Positions 15,835 through 23,816 of a stretch of DNA of 58,896 nt are shown piece by piece. The stretch is taken from contig CAZIXE010000021.1 of assembly GCA_964543235.1 (NCBI GenBank), forward strand, positions 1 to 58,896. Reading direction: 5' to 3'. Below the pieces are notes generated by a model, which saw only the letters and a list, made by a program, of their open reading frames with translations, did not search any database and was not told the DNA's origin. Position 1 is the first letter of the stretch, and every line of letters starts with the position of its first letter. Position numbers and translations under genes: made by a program. The stretch comes from JANMMJ01 sp964543235. GTDB taxonomy: Bacteria > Pseudomonadota > Alphaproteobacteria > Rhizobiales > Aestuariivirgaceae.

Positions 15835-17424
15835 TCACAGCTCCGCCAGCGCTGCCTTGACCGCGGCAATGGCCGAGGGCGCCATTGACAGCGAGCGGAG
15901 GCCCGCGGCCACCAGGCTTGCGGCGTGGCGCGGGTCGCCCGCCATGTCACCGCAGATGCTCACCGGCACGGCATGATCGCGGCCGAAGCCGGCAACGGCT
16001 GCGATGAGGCGAAGCACGGCCGGGTGCGCGGGATCGTTGAGGGCGGCAACGGCGGCCTCGTCACGGGCGGCGGCGGTCACGTACTGGGTCAGATCGTTGG
16101 AGCCGATCGAGAAGAAGTCGGCGGCCAGGAAGGCTTCGGGAGCGATGGCGACGGCTGGGACTTCGACCATGATGCCGAGCGGCGGCCGCCGGCAGGGCGT
16201 GCCCGCCGCCGTGAGTTCGGCGATCACGGCATCGAGGAGCGCGGCAGTGCTGGCGATCTCGTCCGGGACCGTCACCATCGGCAACATCACCTTGAGATTG
16301 CCGTGGACGGCGGCGCGGGCCAGGGCGCGGAGCTGCACGGCGAAGACATCGGGACGGGCCAGCATGAGACGGATGCCGCGCAAGCCAAGAAACGGGTTCC
16401 TCTCGCCATCGGGCGTCAGGCCCCGGATCGGCTTGTCGCCGCCGATGTCGAGGGTGCGGATGGTCACCGGCTTGCCGCCGGCCCACTCGAGGAAGCGGCG
16501 GTAGGTGAGGTACTGCTGCTCCTCGCCGGGCAGCGGAGCGCCGTCGCGAAAGAGGAATTCGGAGCGCATGAGGCCGATGCCATCGCAGGAATCAGGATCG
16601 ATGTGCGCGAGTTCATCGATGCCTGCGACATTGACAAGCACTTCGATGCGCGTGCCATCCTTGAGACAGGCCGGCTCGCGCAGGCGCTTTTCCTGTTCGG
16701 CCCGCAGGACGGCAAGGCGTTCCGCCTGCATCAGCCAGTGCGACCTGGCATTGTCGCCGGGATTGAGCAGCAACAGACCGGTGGCGCCATCAACGATGGC
16801 TTCGTCGGCCGGCTGGATGGCCGACTCCCCCAGCCCAACCACCATGGGGACGCCGCGCGCCCGCGCCAGCATGGCAACGTGACTCGACGGACTCCCGGCC
16901 GCCAGCGCCACCGCACCGCCCTTCGACCAGTCGGTCTCGAGGAACAGGCTCGGCGGGATATCGTCGGCGGCCAGGATGGCGCCGCCGCGCGGCATGGCCT
17001 GGCCAATACCGGCGAGATTGCGCAGCACGCGGTCACGGATGTCCTTCAGGTCGGCGGCGCGGGCCCGGAAATAATCATCATCCGACAGTTCGTAGCCGAC
17101 GATCTCGGCATCGAGCGCCTGGGTCCAGGCGGCATCGGCAGCCGCACCCTTGGCGATGCCGATCAGTGCCGGCTCGCGCAGGGCCTCGTCTTCAAGCATG
17201 GCGATCTGAAAGCCAAGGATGTCGGCGGCCTCACCGCCGGCAGATGCGGCGAGTCTGGCGATGTCAGCGACGGCGCGGGCTATGGCGGCTTCGAGATCGG
17301 CCTTCTCGCGCGCGGGATCGCCCGACTGGCGGCGGCCTTGCGCGTCGCCGGCCAGGGGCAGCAGCGGGCCGATAAAGATCCCCGCGGCGGCGGGGCGCCC
17401 ACGCAGTTCACGCTCCGGCCGCAT
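15835..17424 (-). CDS. Phosphoenolpyruvate--protein phosphotransferase (enzyme I), stand-alone
   Basis: A 529-residue PTS enzyme I that takes phosphate from PEP and passes it to HPr. The N-terminal HPr-binding/phospho-His domain includes His182 in GSPSSHVAMLARARG. The C-terminal PEP-binding TIM barrel is complete: LMRSEFLF, RTLDIGGDKP, GIMVEVPAV, SIGSNDLTQYV and the catalytic Cys in SICGDMAGDP. There is no N-terminal GAF domain, so it is the sugar type rather than PtsP (nitrogen PTS). It overlaps the HPr gene by 17 bases. In E. coli DhaM the enzyme I part is truncated and depends on the general enzyme I; here a whole enzyme is dedicated to the kinase operon. Confidence 0.88.
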   Translation of the reverse strand: MRPERELRGRPAAAGIFIGPLLPLAGDAQGRRQSGDPAREKADLEAAIARAVADIARLAASAGGEAADILGFQIAMLEDEALREPALIGIAKGAAADAAWTQALDAEIVGYELSDDDYFRARAADLKDIRDRVLRNLAGIGQAMPRGGAILAADDIPPSLFLETDWSKGGAVALAAGSPSSHVAMLARARGVPMVVGLGESAIQPADEAIVDGATGLLLLNPGDNARSHWLMQAERLAVLRAEQEKRLREPACLKDGTRIEVLVNVAGIDELAHIDPDSCDGIGLMRSEFLFRDGAPLPGEEQQYLTYRRFLEWAGGKPVTIRTLDIGGDKPIRGLTPDGERNPFLGLRGIRLMLARPDVFAVQLRALARAAVHGNLKVMLPMVTVPDEIASTAALLDAVIAELTAAGTPCRRPPLGIMVEVPAVAIAPEAFLAADFFSIGSNDLTQYVTAAARDEAAVAALNDPAHPAVLRLIAAVAGFGRDHAVPVSICGDMAGDPRHAASLVAAGLRSLSMAPSAIAAVKAALAEL

Positions 17425-17710
17425 CGAGCCTGTCCTCGTCGAAGTCGCGCTCGATCAGCGCCTTGAGGGCGGCAACTGCCGCAGCCGCGCCTTCGCCCTC
17501 ACCGCGGATGTGAAGCGGCTCATGCTGCTTTGCCTTCAGCGCCATGACCTTGACGATGCTCTTGGCATCGATCCAGGGGCCGGCCGGGCTGGCCGCAATC
17601 TCGAGCCGGCAGGCAAAGCCCTTGGCGAGTTTCGTCAATTTCACCGACGGCCGGGCATGCAGGCCGATATCGTGGGTGATGATGACGGAGTCGATGACGG
17701 TACCGTTCAT
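17408..17710 (-). CDS. HPr family phosphocarrier protein
   Basis: A 100-residue HPr. The phospho-acceptor His18 is in IGLHARPSVKL, and a serine aligned with the regulatory position is in DAKSIVKVMAL (Ser51), although no HPr kinase gene is visible here. It should pass phosphate from the neighbouring enzyme I to DhaM. The tail of about 15 residues after the core (DEDRLDAAGA) is acidic. Its end overlaps enzyme I by 17 bases and its start overlaps the dhaM stop by 4 bases, so these three proteins are translated together. In enteric bacteria HPr and enzyme I are fused to DhaM; here they are separate polypeptides. Confidence 0.9.
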   Translation of the reverse strand: MNGTVIDSVIITHDIGLHARPSVKLTKLAKGFACRLEIAASPAGPWIDAKSIVKVMALKAKQHEPLHIRGEGEGAAAAVAALKALIERDFDEDRLDAAGA

Positions 17711-18099
17711 TGCGGCGACAGCTCCTCGGCGGTTCGCCGAACATCCTCGAGGCTCGCCCCACCCCAGGATTCGGTGGCGGCCATGACGGCACCTTCAACG
17801 ATGGGGGCGTTGCAGACCACGACCTTGCCCTGGCGCTCGGGTGGGAGCATCTCGATGGCCATTTCACTGTTGGTTTCGGCCCCTCCCAGATCGACGAGGA
17901 TGGCCACGCCGCGGTCGGACCAGGCTTCGTCAATGGCCGCCAGGATCTTCTCGACACTGGTCCCGAGTCCACCATCGGGATTGCCGCCACAATGGCTCAA
18001 GGGAACGCCGTCACCCACCATCTGGCGCACCATGTCGGCGGCGCCCCTGGCGACGTCGGGCGAATGGGAAACGATGACAATACCGACATTGCCGCTCAT
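17707..18099 (-). CDS. dhaM: Dihydroxyacetone kinase phosphoryl donor DhaM (EIIA-mannose-like domain)
   Basis: A 130-residue single-domain DhaM. The fold matches mannose-type EIIA: an N-terminal GIVIVSHSPDVARG with phospho-His12, then the VAILVDLGGAETNSEMA region and the VVCNAPIVEGAVMAA segment. It receives phosphate from HPr and hands it to ADP bound in DhaL. Only the EIIA part is here; the HPr and enzyme I parts found in long DhaM proteins are the two next genes. It overlaps dhaL and the HPr gene by 4 bases each. Confidence 0.9.
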   Translation of the reverse strand: MSGNVGIVIVSHSPDVARGAADMVRQMVGDGVPLSHCGGNPDGGLGTSVEKILAAIDEAWSDRGVAILVDLGGAETNSEMAIEMLPPERQGKVVVCNAPIVEGAVMAATESWGGASLEDVRRTAEELSPQ

Positions 18100-18695
18100 G
18101 CCCGGCCCTCCAGCACGTCGCAGACGGCTTCGATCATCAGCTGGCTCGAACGCGCACCCGGGTCCTTGTGGCCGATGGAGCGGTCGCCGAGGAAGGACGC
18201 ACGGCCACGGGTCGCCTTCATCGGGATCGTGGACTCGGCGGCTTCCGCTGCCGCCTCGCGGACCGCGGCGAGGGTGGCGCCGTTGGACAGCGCGGCGGCG
18301 ACCGGCCCCAACACGTCGAGCATGGTCTTGCAGCCGAGGTCGGCCTTGCCGCGGGTCTTGACGGCGTCGACCACGGCGCGCATGGCGCGGGCAAGATCGG
18401 CGGTCACCGGCTCGGCGGGCAGTTCCTTGCCGAGGGTCATGAACAGGGTGCCGTAAAGCGGTCCGGAGGCACCGCCCACCTTCATCACCAGCGTCATGCC
18501 GATGGACTTCAGTGCCTCGGGCAGCGGCTTGGCGAGGATCGCGGCCCGGTCGGCGCGCACCGCCTCGAAACCGCGCTTCATGTTGAGGCCGTGATCGGCG
18601 TCACCAATGGCGCTGTCGAGCGCGGTAAGTTCCTCGGCATGGGCGACGATGCGGTCGGCCACGGCATCGATGAATCTGGCAAGGTCAACCGTCAT
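18096..18695 (-). CDS. dhaL: Dihydroxyacetone kinase ADP-binding subunit DhaL
   Basis: A 199-residue all-helical nucleotide-binding subunit. The Mg-ADP ligands are in SAIGDADHGLNMKRG (three Asp), followed by the nucleotide loop KVGGASGPLYGTLF and the late KATRGRASFLGDRSIGHKDP. In PTS-type kinases the nucleotide stays bound as a cofactor and is re-phosphorylated by DhaM. The ATG at 18695 overlaps the stop of the epimerase gene by 4 bases; the frame is open further upstream, but that sequence is the epimerase read in another frame. DhaL is the first kinase gene in the transcript, four genes upstream of DhaK. Confidence 0.91.
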   Translation of the reverse strand: MTVDLARFIDAVADRIVAHAEELTALDSAIGDADHGLNMKRGFEAVRADRAAILAKPLPEALKSIGMTLVMKVGGASGPLYGTLFMTLGKELPAEPVTADLARAMRAVVDAVKTRGKADLGCKTMLDVLGPVAAALSNGATLAAVREAAAEAAESTIPMKATRGRASFLGDRSIGHKDPGARSSQLMIEAVCDVLEGRA

Positions 18696-19540
18696 GCCTT
18701 GGCCCAGGTGCTGCGGATGTGCCGGACGCCATCCCGGTAGACGCTTTCCTGGCTCGGGAAGAAATCGCGCCAGACCTTGGTGGCGGCGGCAATGGCAGGG
18801 AGCGCCCTGCCGAAGGCCTCGATGGTGAGCCAGCCATCGTATTTCATCTTCTTCAGCGTACGGTAGGTTTCGAGCCAAGGGACATGACCCTTGCCGGGGG
18901 TGCCACGGTCATTCTCCGAGACATGGAAGTGGATCAGATGCGGGCGGATGGTGCGCAGTGCCTTGATGGGATCGGCCTCCTCGATATTGGCGTGGAAGGT
19001 GTCATACATCCCCTGGATGGCCGGGTGATCAACCTCGTCGAGATAGCCGTTCAGCTGTTCCATGGTGTTGAGGAAGTAGCACTCGAAGCGGTTCAGCGCC
19101 TCGACAGCGATGCGAACGTTCTTCTTCGCCGCGTAGTCGCCGGCCTTGCGGTGAAAGGCGACGGCGCGCTTGCGTTCGGCGGCCGTCGGCCCGGATCCCG
19201 AGAAATAGCCGATGGCCGAATGCAGGGGCCCGCCGGCAATGCGGGAGCCCAGCGCATGGCTGCAGTCGATGACCCATTTCAGGTGGTCGAGCGCGCGGGC
19301 CCGGGAGGCGCGATCGGGACTGAGGGAGTTGGCGTCCGGGGAGGGCAGGATTGCCACCGAGGTCCGCTCAAGGCCGATGCGGTCAAGGGTTTCGCCGAGC
19401 CTCGCAAAATGATCCGGGGTGCCTTCGAACATCGGGATCTCGACACCGTCATAGCCGGCCTTCTTGATGTCCCTGAGGAGCGGCACATGCCTGTCGGTCA
19501 CATGCGTTGTCCACAGCAGCAGATTGAATCCTACCTTCAT
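18692..19540 (-). CDS. Sugar (phosphate) isomerase/epimerase, D-tagatose 3-epimerase-like TIM barrel
   Basis: A 282-residue TIM barrel of the xylose-isomerase-like superfamily. It opens with MKVGFNLLLWTTHV, has the metal Glu in VAVEALNRFECYF-like sequence (IAVEALNRFE), then MYDTFHANIEE, HFHVSENDRGTPGKGHV and the second metal Glu in WLTIEAFG. These are the marks of D-tagatose/D-psicose 3-epimerases and L-ribulose or tetrulose-phosphate epimerases. GGGAGG precedes the ATG. It lies between the ABC ATPase gene and dhaL, overlapping each by 4 bases, so it probably epimerises the imported sugar or its phosphate before or after the kinase. The exact ketose is unknown. Confidence 0.82.
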   Translation of the reverse strand: MKVGFNLLLWTTHVTDRHVPLLRDIKKAGYDGVEIPMFEGTPDHFARLGETLDRIGLERTSVAILPSPDANSLSPDRASRARALDHLKWVIDCSHALGSRIAGGPLHSAIGYFSGSGPTAAERKRAVAFHRKAGDYAAKKNVRIAVEALNRFECYFLNTMEQLNGYLDEVDHPAIQGMYDTFHANIEEADPIKALRTIRPHLIHFHVSENDRGTPGKGHVPWLETYRTLKKMKYDGWLTIEAFGRALPAIAAATKVWRDFFPSQESVYRDGVRHIRSTWAKA

Positions 19541-20556
19541 CGCGAACCTCCCTGCAGGCGCATGCCATCGGCGCCAAAGTACAGAGGATTTATCAGCTTC
19601 AGCGAGACATTGTCACCGGTCCTGAGCCGGTCATCGGGCGGAACCAGAGTGGTGATGGCAGCCGCACCGAGCCGGACATGAAGATGCGTCTGGTCGCCCA
19701 GATGCTCGACGCGCTCGACGACGCCGTCGCCGGACCTGACCCGGCGGATGGCGAGGTGCTCGGTCCGGGCGCCGACCGTCACAGTGCCCGCCGGCATCCG
19801 GCCGCCCGGCAACAGGCCGGCGGGAATGAGGTTGATCTGCGGCTGGCCCAGACGCTGGGCGACATAGGAGGACACCGGGTTTTCGTAGACCTCGCGCGGA
19901 GATCCGAGCTGGATCAGGCGGCCGCCATTGATGACACCGATACGGTTGGCCATGGTCATGGCCTCGATCTGGTCATGGGTCACGTAGAGGATGGTGGCGC
20001 CGAGATCCTGCTGGATGCGCTTGAGCTCGAGGCGCAGTTCGCCGCGGAGCTTGGCGTCGAGGGAGGAGAGCGGCTCGTCCATCAGATAGATGGCCGGCTG
20101 GCGAACCAGGGCACGGCCGATCGCCACGCGCTGCATCTCGCCGCCCGACAGCTGGGTCGACTTGTTGCGGAGCTTGTGGGCAATGCGGAGCAGTTCGGCA
20201 ATGCGCTCGACGCGGCCGCGGATCTCGTCCTCGGCGAGGCGCCGGGCGGGACTGCGCAGCGGAAAGGCGAGATTGTCGTAGACGCTCAGGTGCGGATAGA
20301 GCGAATATTGCTGGAAGACGAAACTCACGTCACGGGCGGCAGGCTCGAGGCCGGAGGCGTTGCGGCCGTCAATGTGAATTTCACCGGCATCGGCCCGCTC
20401 CAGTCCGGCAACCAGACGCAGGGTCGTGGTCTTGCCGGCGCCGCTGGGTCCCAGCAACACGACGAATTCGCCATCGGCGATATCAAGGTCGAGGCCATGC
20501 ACGGCGGTGACACGGCCGAATCGCTTGGTCACATTGCGGAGCGAGACATCAGCCAT
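19537..20556 (-). CDS. ABC transporter ATP-binding protein (sugar/polyol importer, MalK-like)
   Basis: A 339-residue ATPase for carbohydrate uptake. Walker A is GPSGAGKTT (about residues 37-45), the Q-loop FVFQQYSLYPHLSVYDNL, a normal signature TQLSGGEMQRVAIGRA, Walker B IYLMDEPLSSLD and switch His in YVTHDQIEAMT. A C-terminal OB-type regulatory domain (about 235-339) is present, with GARTEHLAIR where MalK-type proteins have the similar VRPE motif. It is the second of two different ATPases in the operon, overlapping the first by 8 bases; the pair probably forms a heterodimer. The ATG at 20556 is chosen because the domain begins there. Confidence 0.9.
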   Translation of the reverse strand: MADVSLRNVTKRFGRVTAVHGLDLDIADGEFVVLLGPSGAGKTTTLRLVAGLERADAGEIHIDGRNASGLEPAARDVSFVFQQYSLYPHLSVYDNLAFPLRSPARRLAEDEIRGRVERIAELLRIAHKLRNKSTQLSGGEMQRVAIGRALVRQPAIYLMDEPLSSLDAKLRGELRLELKRIQQDLGATILYVTHDQIEAMTMANRIGVINGGRLIQLGSPREVYENPVSSYVAQRLGQPQINLIPAGLLPGGRMPAGTVTVGARTEHLAIRRVRSGDGVVERVEHLGDQTHLHVRLGAAAITTLVPPDDRLRTGDNVSLKLINPLYFGADGMRLQGGSR

Positions 20557-21646
20557 GGCCGGGCACCTCGTACAGGCTGCTGCGGACCGCCCGGCCGGTC
20601 GTCCTGTCGAACAGCGACAGGCGGTTCGACAGGAAGTCAAGGCCGACGCGCTCGCCAGGCGATATGCGCGTGGTGGCCGGAACACGGGCCCTGACCAGAC
20701 CGCGCTCGGTACGCAGGGTCACCACCTGGGTGGTACCGAGATATTCGGTGCCGTAGACCTCGCCGCGGAATCCCGAGGCATCGCTGAAGCGGATGTGCTC
20801 GGGGCGGGCGCCGAGCACGAAGTCGCGGCCGGCCACATCCTCGCGGATTTCGGGAATCCTGATGCTGGTGCCGGCAATATCGACGGTCTTCATGCCCCTG
20901 GCGACGGGGCCGGCGAAGGGGATCAGGTTCATGGGCGGAGAGCCGACGAAGTCCGCGACATAGATCGAGGCGGGTCGGTCGTAGATGTCGCGGGGCGAAC
21001 CCAGCTGCTCGACGATCCCATGGTTCATGATGGCGATATGGTCGGCCATGGCCATGGCTTCATGCTGGTCATGAGTGACATAGACAGTGGTGGCCGCGAT
21101 GCGATCGTGCAGACTTCTGAGCTCGCGCACCATGAGATCGCGGAACTCGGCGTCGAGGGTTCCCAGCGGTTCATCCATGAGGAAGGCGAGCGGCCGCCGC
21201 ACAATGGCGCGCCCCAGCGCCACGCGCTGGCGGTCGCCGCCGGCGAGGCCTGAAACCGGCCGGTCGAGCAGGTGGTCGATGCGGAGCAGCCTGGCGGTTT
21301 CCTCGACGCGGCTGCGAATCTCGGCGGCAGCAAGGCCCTGGCACTTCAGCGGGAAGCCGATGTTCCTGCGTACATTCATGTGCGGGTAGAGGGCGAAGAG
21401 CTGAAAGACGAAGGCGATGTCACGCTGCGAGGCACGCTTGAAGGCGACGTCCTCGCCGCCCAGAAAGATCATGCCGGCGGTTGGAAGCTCCAGGCCGGCG
21501 ATCATGCGCAATGTGGTGGTCTTGCCGCAGCCCGACGGCCCCAGCAGGCAGAAGAAGGAGCCATCGGGGATGGTGAAGCTCGAATCCTTCACGGCAACGA
21601 AGTCACCGAACTTCTTCTGGAGATTCTGGACCCGGATTTCCGCCAT
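20549..21646 (-). CDS. ABC transporter ATP-binding protein with altered signature motif
   Basis: A 365-residue MalK-like ATPase. Walker A (GPSGCGKTTTLRM), Q-loop (FVFQLFALYPHMNVRRNI), Walker B (AFLMDEPLGTLDAEFR) and the His switch (YVTHDQHEAMAMAD) are intact, and a C-terminal OB regulatory domain with LGARPEHIRFS follows. The signature reads SGLAGGDRQRVALGRA: Ala and Asp replace the usual Ser and Gln of LSGGQ. In a heterodimeric transporter such a change would make one of the two ATP sites less active. It pairs with the canonical ATPase encoded directly downstream and starts three bases after the small membrane protein gene. Confidence 0.9.
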   Translation of the reverse strand: MAEIRVQNLQKKFGDFVAVKDSSFTIPDGSFFCLLGPSGCGKTTTLRMIAGLELPTAGMIFLGGEDVAFKRASQRDIAFVFQLFALYPHMNVRRNIGFPLKCQGLAAAEIRSRVEETARLLRIDHLLDRPVSGLAGGDRQRVALGRAIVRRPLAFLMDEPLGTLDAEFRDLMVRELRSLHDRIAATTVYVTHDQHEAMAMADHIAIMNHGIVEQLGSPRDIYDRPASIYVADFVGSPPMNLIPFAGPVARGMKTVDIAGTSIRIPEIREDVAGRDFVLGARPEHIRFSDASGFRGEVYGTEYLGTTQVVTLRTERGLVRARVPATTRISPGERVGLDFLSNRLSLFDRTTGRAVRSSLYEVPGHG

Positions 21647-21649
21647 GGC

Positions 21650-21838
21650 CTACTCCGGAAACTTCGAAACGATGACGAACATCGCCGTGCCGACAAGAGT
21701 GGTGACGAATGAATAGGTGTAGAGCGTCATCGACACGGGCTGCAGCAGCATGAGGACACCCGCGGCAATGATCAGGGTGGCGAGGTTTTCCCAGGGGCCG
21801 CGCCGCAGTTTCATGAGTCCGGCGAGAAAGTCGGTCAT
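21650..21838 (-). CDS. Small two-helix membrane protein of the ABC importer operon
   Basis: A 62-residue protein with a basic N-terminus (MTDFLAGLMKLRRGPWEN) and two predicted membrane helices (about residues 18-33 and 41-56). It resembles the small DUF2160-type proteins that occur in glycerol-type (GlpSTPQV) ABC operons of rhizobia, though it is shorter than those I recall, so the family link is tentative. Its ATG overlaps the upstream permease stop by 4 bases and its stop is 3 bases before the ATPase gene, so it is surely translated with the transporter. It may be an accessory subunit of the membrane domain. Confidence 0.62.
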   Translation of the reverse strand: MTDFLAGLMKLRRGPWENLATLIIAAGVLMLLQPVSMTLYTYSFVTTLVGTAMFVIVSKFPE

Positions 21839-22791
21839 TTGCGCACCGCGCCGAAGGTGATGCCACGCAGCAGGTGCTTGCGGAGCAGGATGGTGAAGAC
21901 CAGGATCGGGATGAGGAACAGGGTGGTGCCGCTGCCGACAGCGGGCCAGTCCATGCCGCCTTCGCCGATGATGGTGGGGATGAAGGGCGGTGCGGTCTGG
22001 GCCGTGCCGGAGGTGAGCAGCACCGCAAAGGCATATTCGTTCCAGGCGAAGATCAGGCAGAAGATGGCGGTAGCGGCAATGCCGGTGGCGGCCTGCGGCA
22101 GGACCACGCGGAAGAAGGCCTGCAGCCTGGTGTAACCATCGATCATGGCGGCTTCCTCGTATTCGCGCGGAATTTCGTCGATGAAGCCCTTGAGCAGCCA
22201 CACGGCGAGCGAGACATTGACGGCCGTGTAGAGCAGGATCATGCCGAGCGCGGTATCGGACAGGCCGAGCTCGCGGTACATGAGATAGATCGGAATGGCG
22301 ACGGCGATCGGCGGCATCATGCGGGTCGAGAGGATGAAGAACAGCAGATCGTCGGCAAGCGGCACCTTGAAGCGCGAGAAGGCGTAGGCGGAAAGCACGC
22401 CCAGGGTCACGGCGAGAAAGGTCGAGCCAAAGGCAATGATCACCGAGTTGAGGAAGCGCGGGGCATAGTTCGACGAGCCGGCGATCACCATTTCGCGGCG
22501 GCGGGTGACTTCATCGCAGACGCCGGCGGGCGGGCCCAGCGCCTCGATGTATTCCCTGGTCTGGCGGGTGCGCGTGGTGAACAGATTGCAGTAGCCTTCG
22601 AGCGACGGCTCGAAGACGATCTTGGGCGGATAGGAGATCGAATCGGGCGGCGTCTTGAAACCGGTGGCAAAGATCCAGAACAGCGGAATGATGGTGACAA
22701 TGGCGTAGAAGATGACGAGGCCGGCGGCCACGCGCCTGGCGAGCGGCGAGGGTTCGACCACGGAATGGGCGGTGGCGAGGTAGTTGCTCAT
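21835..22791 (-). CDS. Carbohydrate ABC transporter permease (MalG-like)
   Basis: A 318-residue inner-membrane protein with six predicted helices. The coupling motif that contacts the ATPases is EYEEAAMIDGYTRLQAFFRVVLPQ-like (EEAAMIDGYTRLQAFF), with the EAA loop in the expected place. Between helices one and two lies a longer than usual periplasmic loop (about residues 45-105) containing two Cys-separated charged stretches. The ATG at 22791 overlaps the stop of the MalF-like gene by 4 bases. It forms the heterodimeric channel with that protein. Confidence 0.9.
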   Translation of the reverse strand: MSNYLATAHSVVEPSPLARRVAAGLVIFYAIVTIIPLFWIFATGFKTPPDSISYPPKIVFEPSLEGYCNLFTTRTRQTREYIEALGPPAGVCDEVTRRREMVIAGSSNYAPRFLNSVIIAFGSTFLAVTLGVLSAYAFSRFKVPLADDLLFFILSTRMMPPIAVAIPIYLMYRELGLSDTALGMILLYTAVNVSLAVWLLKGFIDEIPREYEEAAMIDGYTRLQAFFRVVLPQAATGIAATAIFCLIFAWNEYAFAVLLTSGTAQTAPPFIPTIIGEGGMDWPAVGSGTTLFLIPILVFTILLRKHLLRGITFGAVRK

Positions 22792-23741
22792 CTCTGCTTC
22801 ACCCGGTTCAATGCCTTGACATAGATGTTGGCGAGACCGAAGACGGTCACGAAGAGAATGATGGCAAAGGCCGACGAGAAGCCGGTGCGCCATTTCTCGA
22901 AGGCTTCGCGCTTCAGGGTGATCGAGGCGACTTCGGTGGTGGAACCAGGACCGCCACCGGTCAGCAGGTTTACCATGTCGAACATCTTGAAGTTCTCGAT
23001 GCCGCGGAACAGTACCGCCAGCATGATGAAGGGCAGCGCCATGGGGAGCGTGATCGACCAGAACTGCTGCCATTTCGAGGCGCGGTCGACCTCGGCTGCC
23101 TCATAGATGTAGTCCGGGATGGAGCGCAGACCGGCGAGGCAGATCAGCATCACGTAGGGCGTCCACATCCAGGTATCGACGATGACGATGGCCCAGGGGG
23201 CCAACGTCACCGAACCCAGCATCTCGAAGGAGGAGGGCGGGATGCCGGTGAAAAACGAGACGATGTAGTTGAACAGGCCGATCTGCGGCTGATAGAGAAA
23301 CTTCCAGAAATTGCCGACCACGGCGGGCGACAGCATCATCGGGATCAGGATCACGGTCGTCCAGAAGGCATGGCCGCGGAACTTGCGGTCGATCAGGTAG
23401 GCGAGGCCGAAGCCGATCACGGTCTGCAGCAGGATGGTCCAGAACACAAAATGGGCGGTGGCCTGCATGGCAGCCCAGATGTCGGGGCTCGAAAGAATCT
23501 TCTGGTAGTGCTCGATGCCGACGCCCTTGACCGGCGCATTGGGACGATTGGCACGGTAGTTGGTGAAGGACAGATAGATGGTCCAGATCAGCGGAAAGAT
23601 GTTGATGGCAAGCAGCAGCAGAATGGTCGGCGCGATGAACAGCCAGGCAATGGTGCGATCGGAAATGCCGCGCACCGCATGGCGCAGCCGCGGGGGTGTC
23701 AGGCGGGCGGCGTTGTCGGCAATATGATCGATGGTGTTCAT
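22788..23741 (-). CDS. Carbohydrate ABC transporter permease (MalF-like)
   Basis: A 317-residue inner-membrane protein of the binding-protein-dependent transport family. After about 30 cytosolic residues the first helix begins (AWLFIAPTILLLLAINIFPL), and five more follow. The EAA loop is YIYEAAEVDRASKWQQFW, which docks on the ATPase. It is separated from the binding-protein gene by 75 bases that contain a stable hairpin, and overlaps the MalG-like gene by 4 bases. Together these two permeases make the import channel. Confidence 0.9.
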   Translation of the reverse strand: MNTIDHIADNAARLTPPRLRHAVRGISDRTIAWLFIAPTILLLLAINIFPLIWTIYLSFTNYRANRPNAPVKGVGIEHYQKILSSPDIWAAMQATAHFVFWTILLQTVIGFGLAYLIDRKFRGHAFWTTVILIPMMLSPAVVGNFWKFLYQPQIGLFNYIVSFFTGIPPSSFEMLGSVTLAPWAIVIVDTWMWTPYVMLICLAGLRSIPDYIYEAAEVDRASKWQQFWSITLPMALPFIMLAVLFRGIENFKMFDMVNLLTGGGPGSTTEVASITLKREAFEKWRTGFSSAFAIILFVTVFGLANIYVKALNRVKQR

Positions 23742-23764
23742 GGCATAGGGCCGTGTGATACCTG

Positions 23765-23790
23765 TCCCCGTCCCGCATGGGAGACGGGGA
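23765..23790 (-). promoter_or_regulatory. Intercistronic hairpin between binding protein and permease genes
   Basis: The arms TCCCCGTC (23765-23772) and GACGGGGA (23783-23790) are perfectly complementary with a 10-base loop. It lies in the 75-base gap after the binding-protein stop and has no T-tract on the minus strand, so it is unlikely to be a strong terminator. Similar hairpins after binding-protein genes protect the upstream mRNA from decay and give excess binding protein over membrane subunits. The role is inferred from position. Confidence 0.5.
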
Positions 23791-23816
23791 ACAGTTTCCG
23801 TGTCAAGATTGCCTGC

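Noticed and set aside
15835..17424. Nitrogen-type PTS enzyme I (PtsP)
   Set aside because: There is no N-terminal GAF domain, and the gene overlaps HPr and neighbours dhaM, so a kinase-dedicated enzyme I fits better.
15925..17466. A 513-codon plus-strand frame opposite enzyme I
   Set aside because: The minus-strand frame carries every enzyme I motif; the opposite frame has none and no ribosome site.
23765..23790. Transcription terminator after the binding-protein gene
   Set aside because: The hairpin lacks a following T-tract on the minus strand, and the permease genes downstream need the same transcript.
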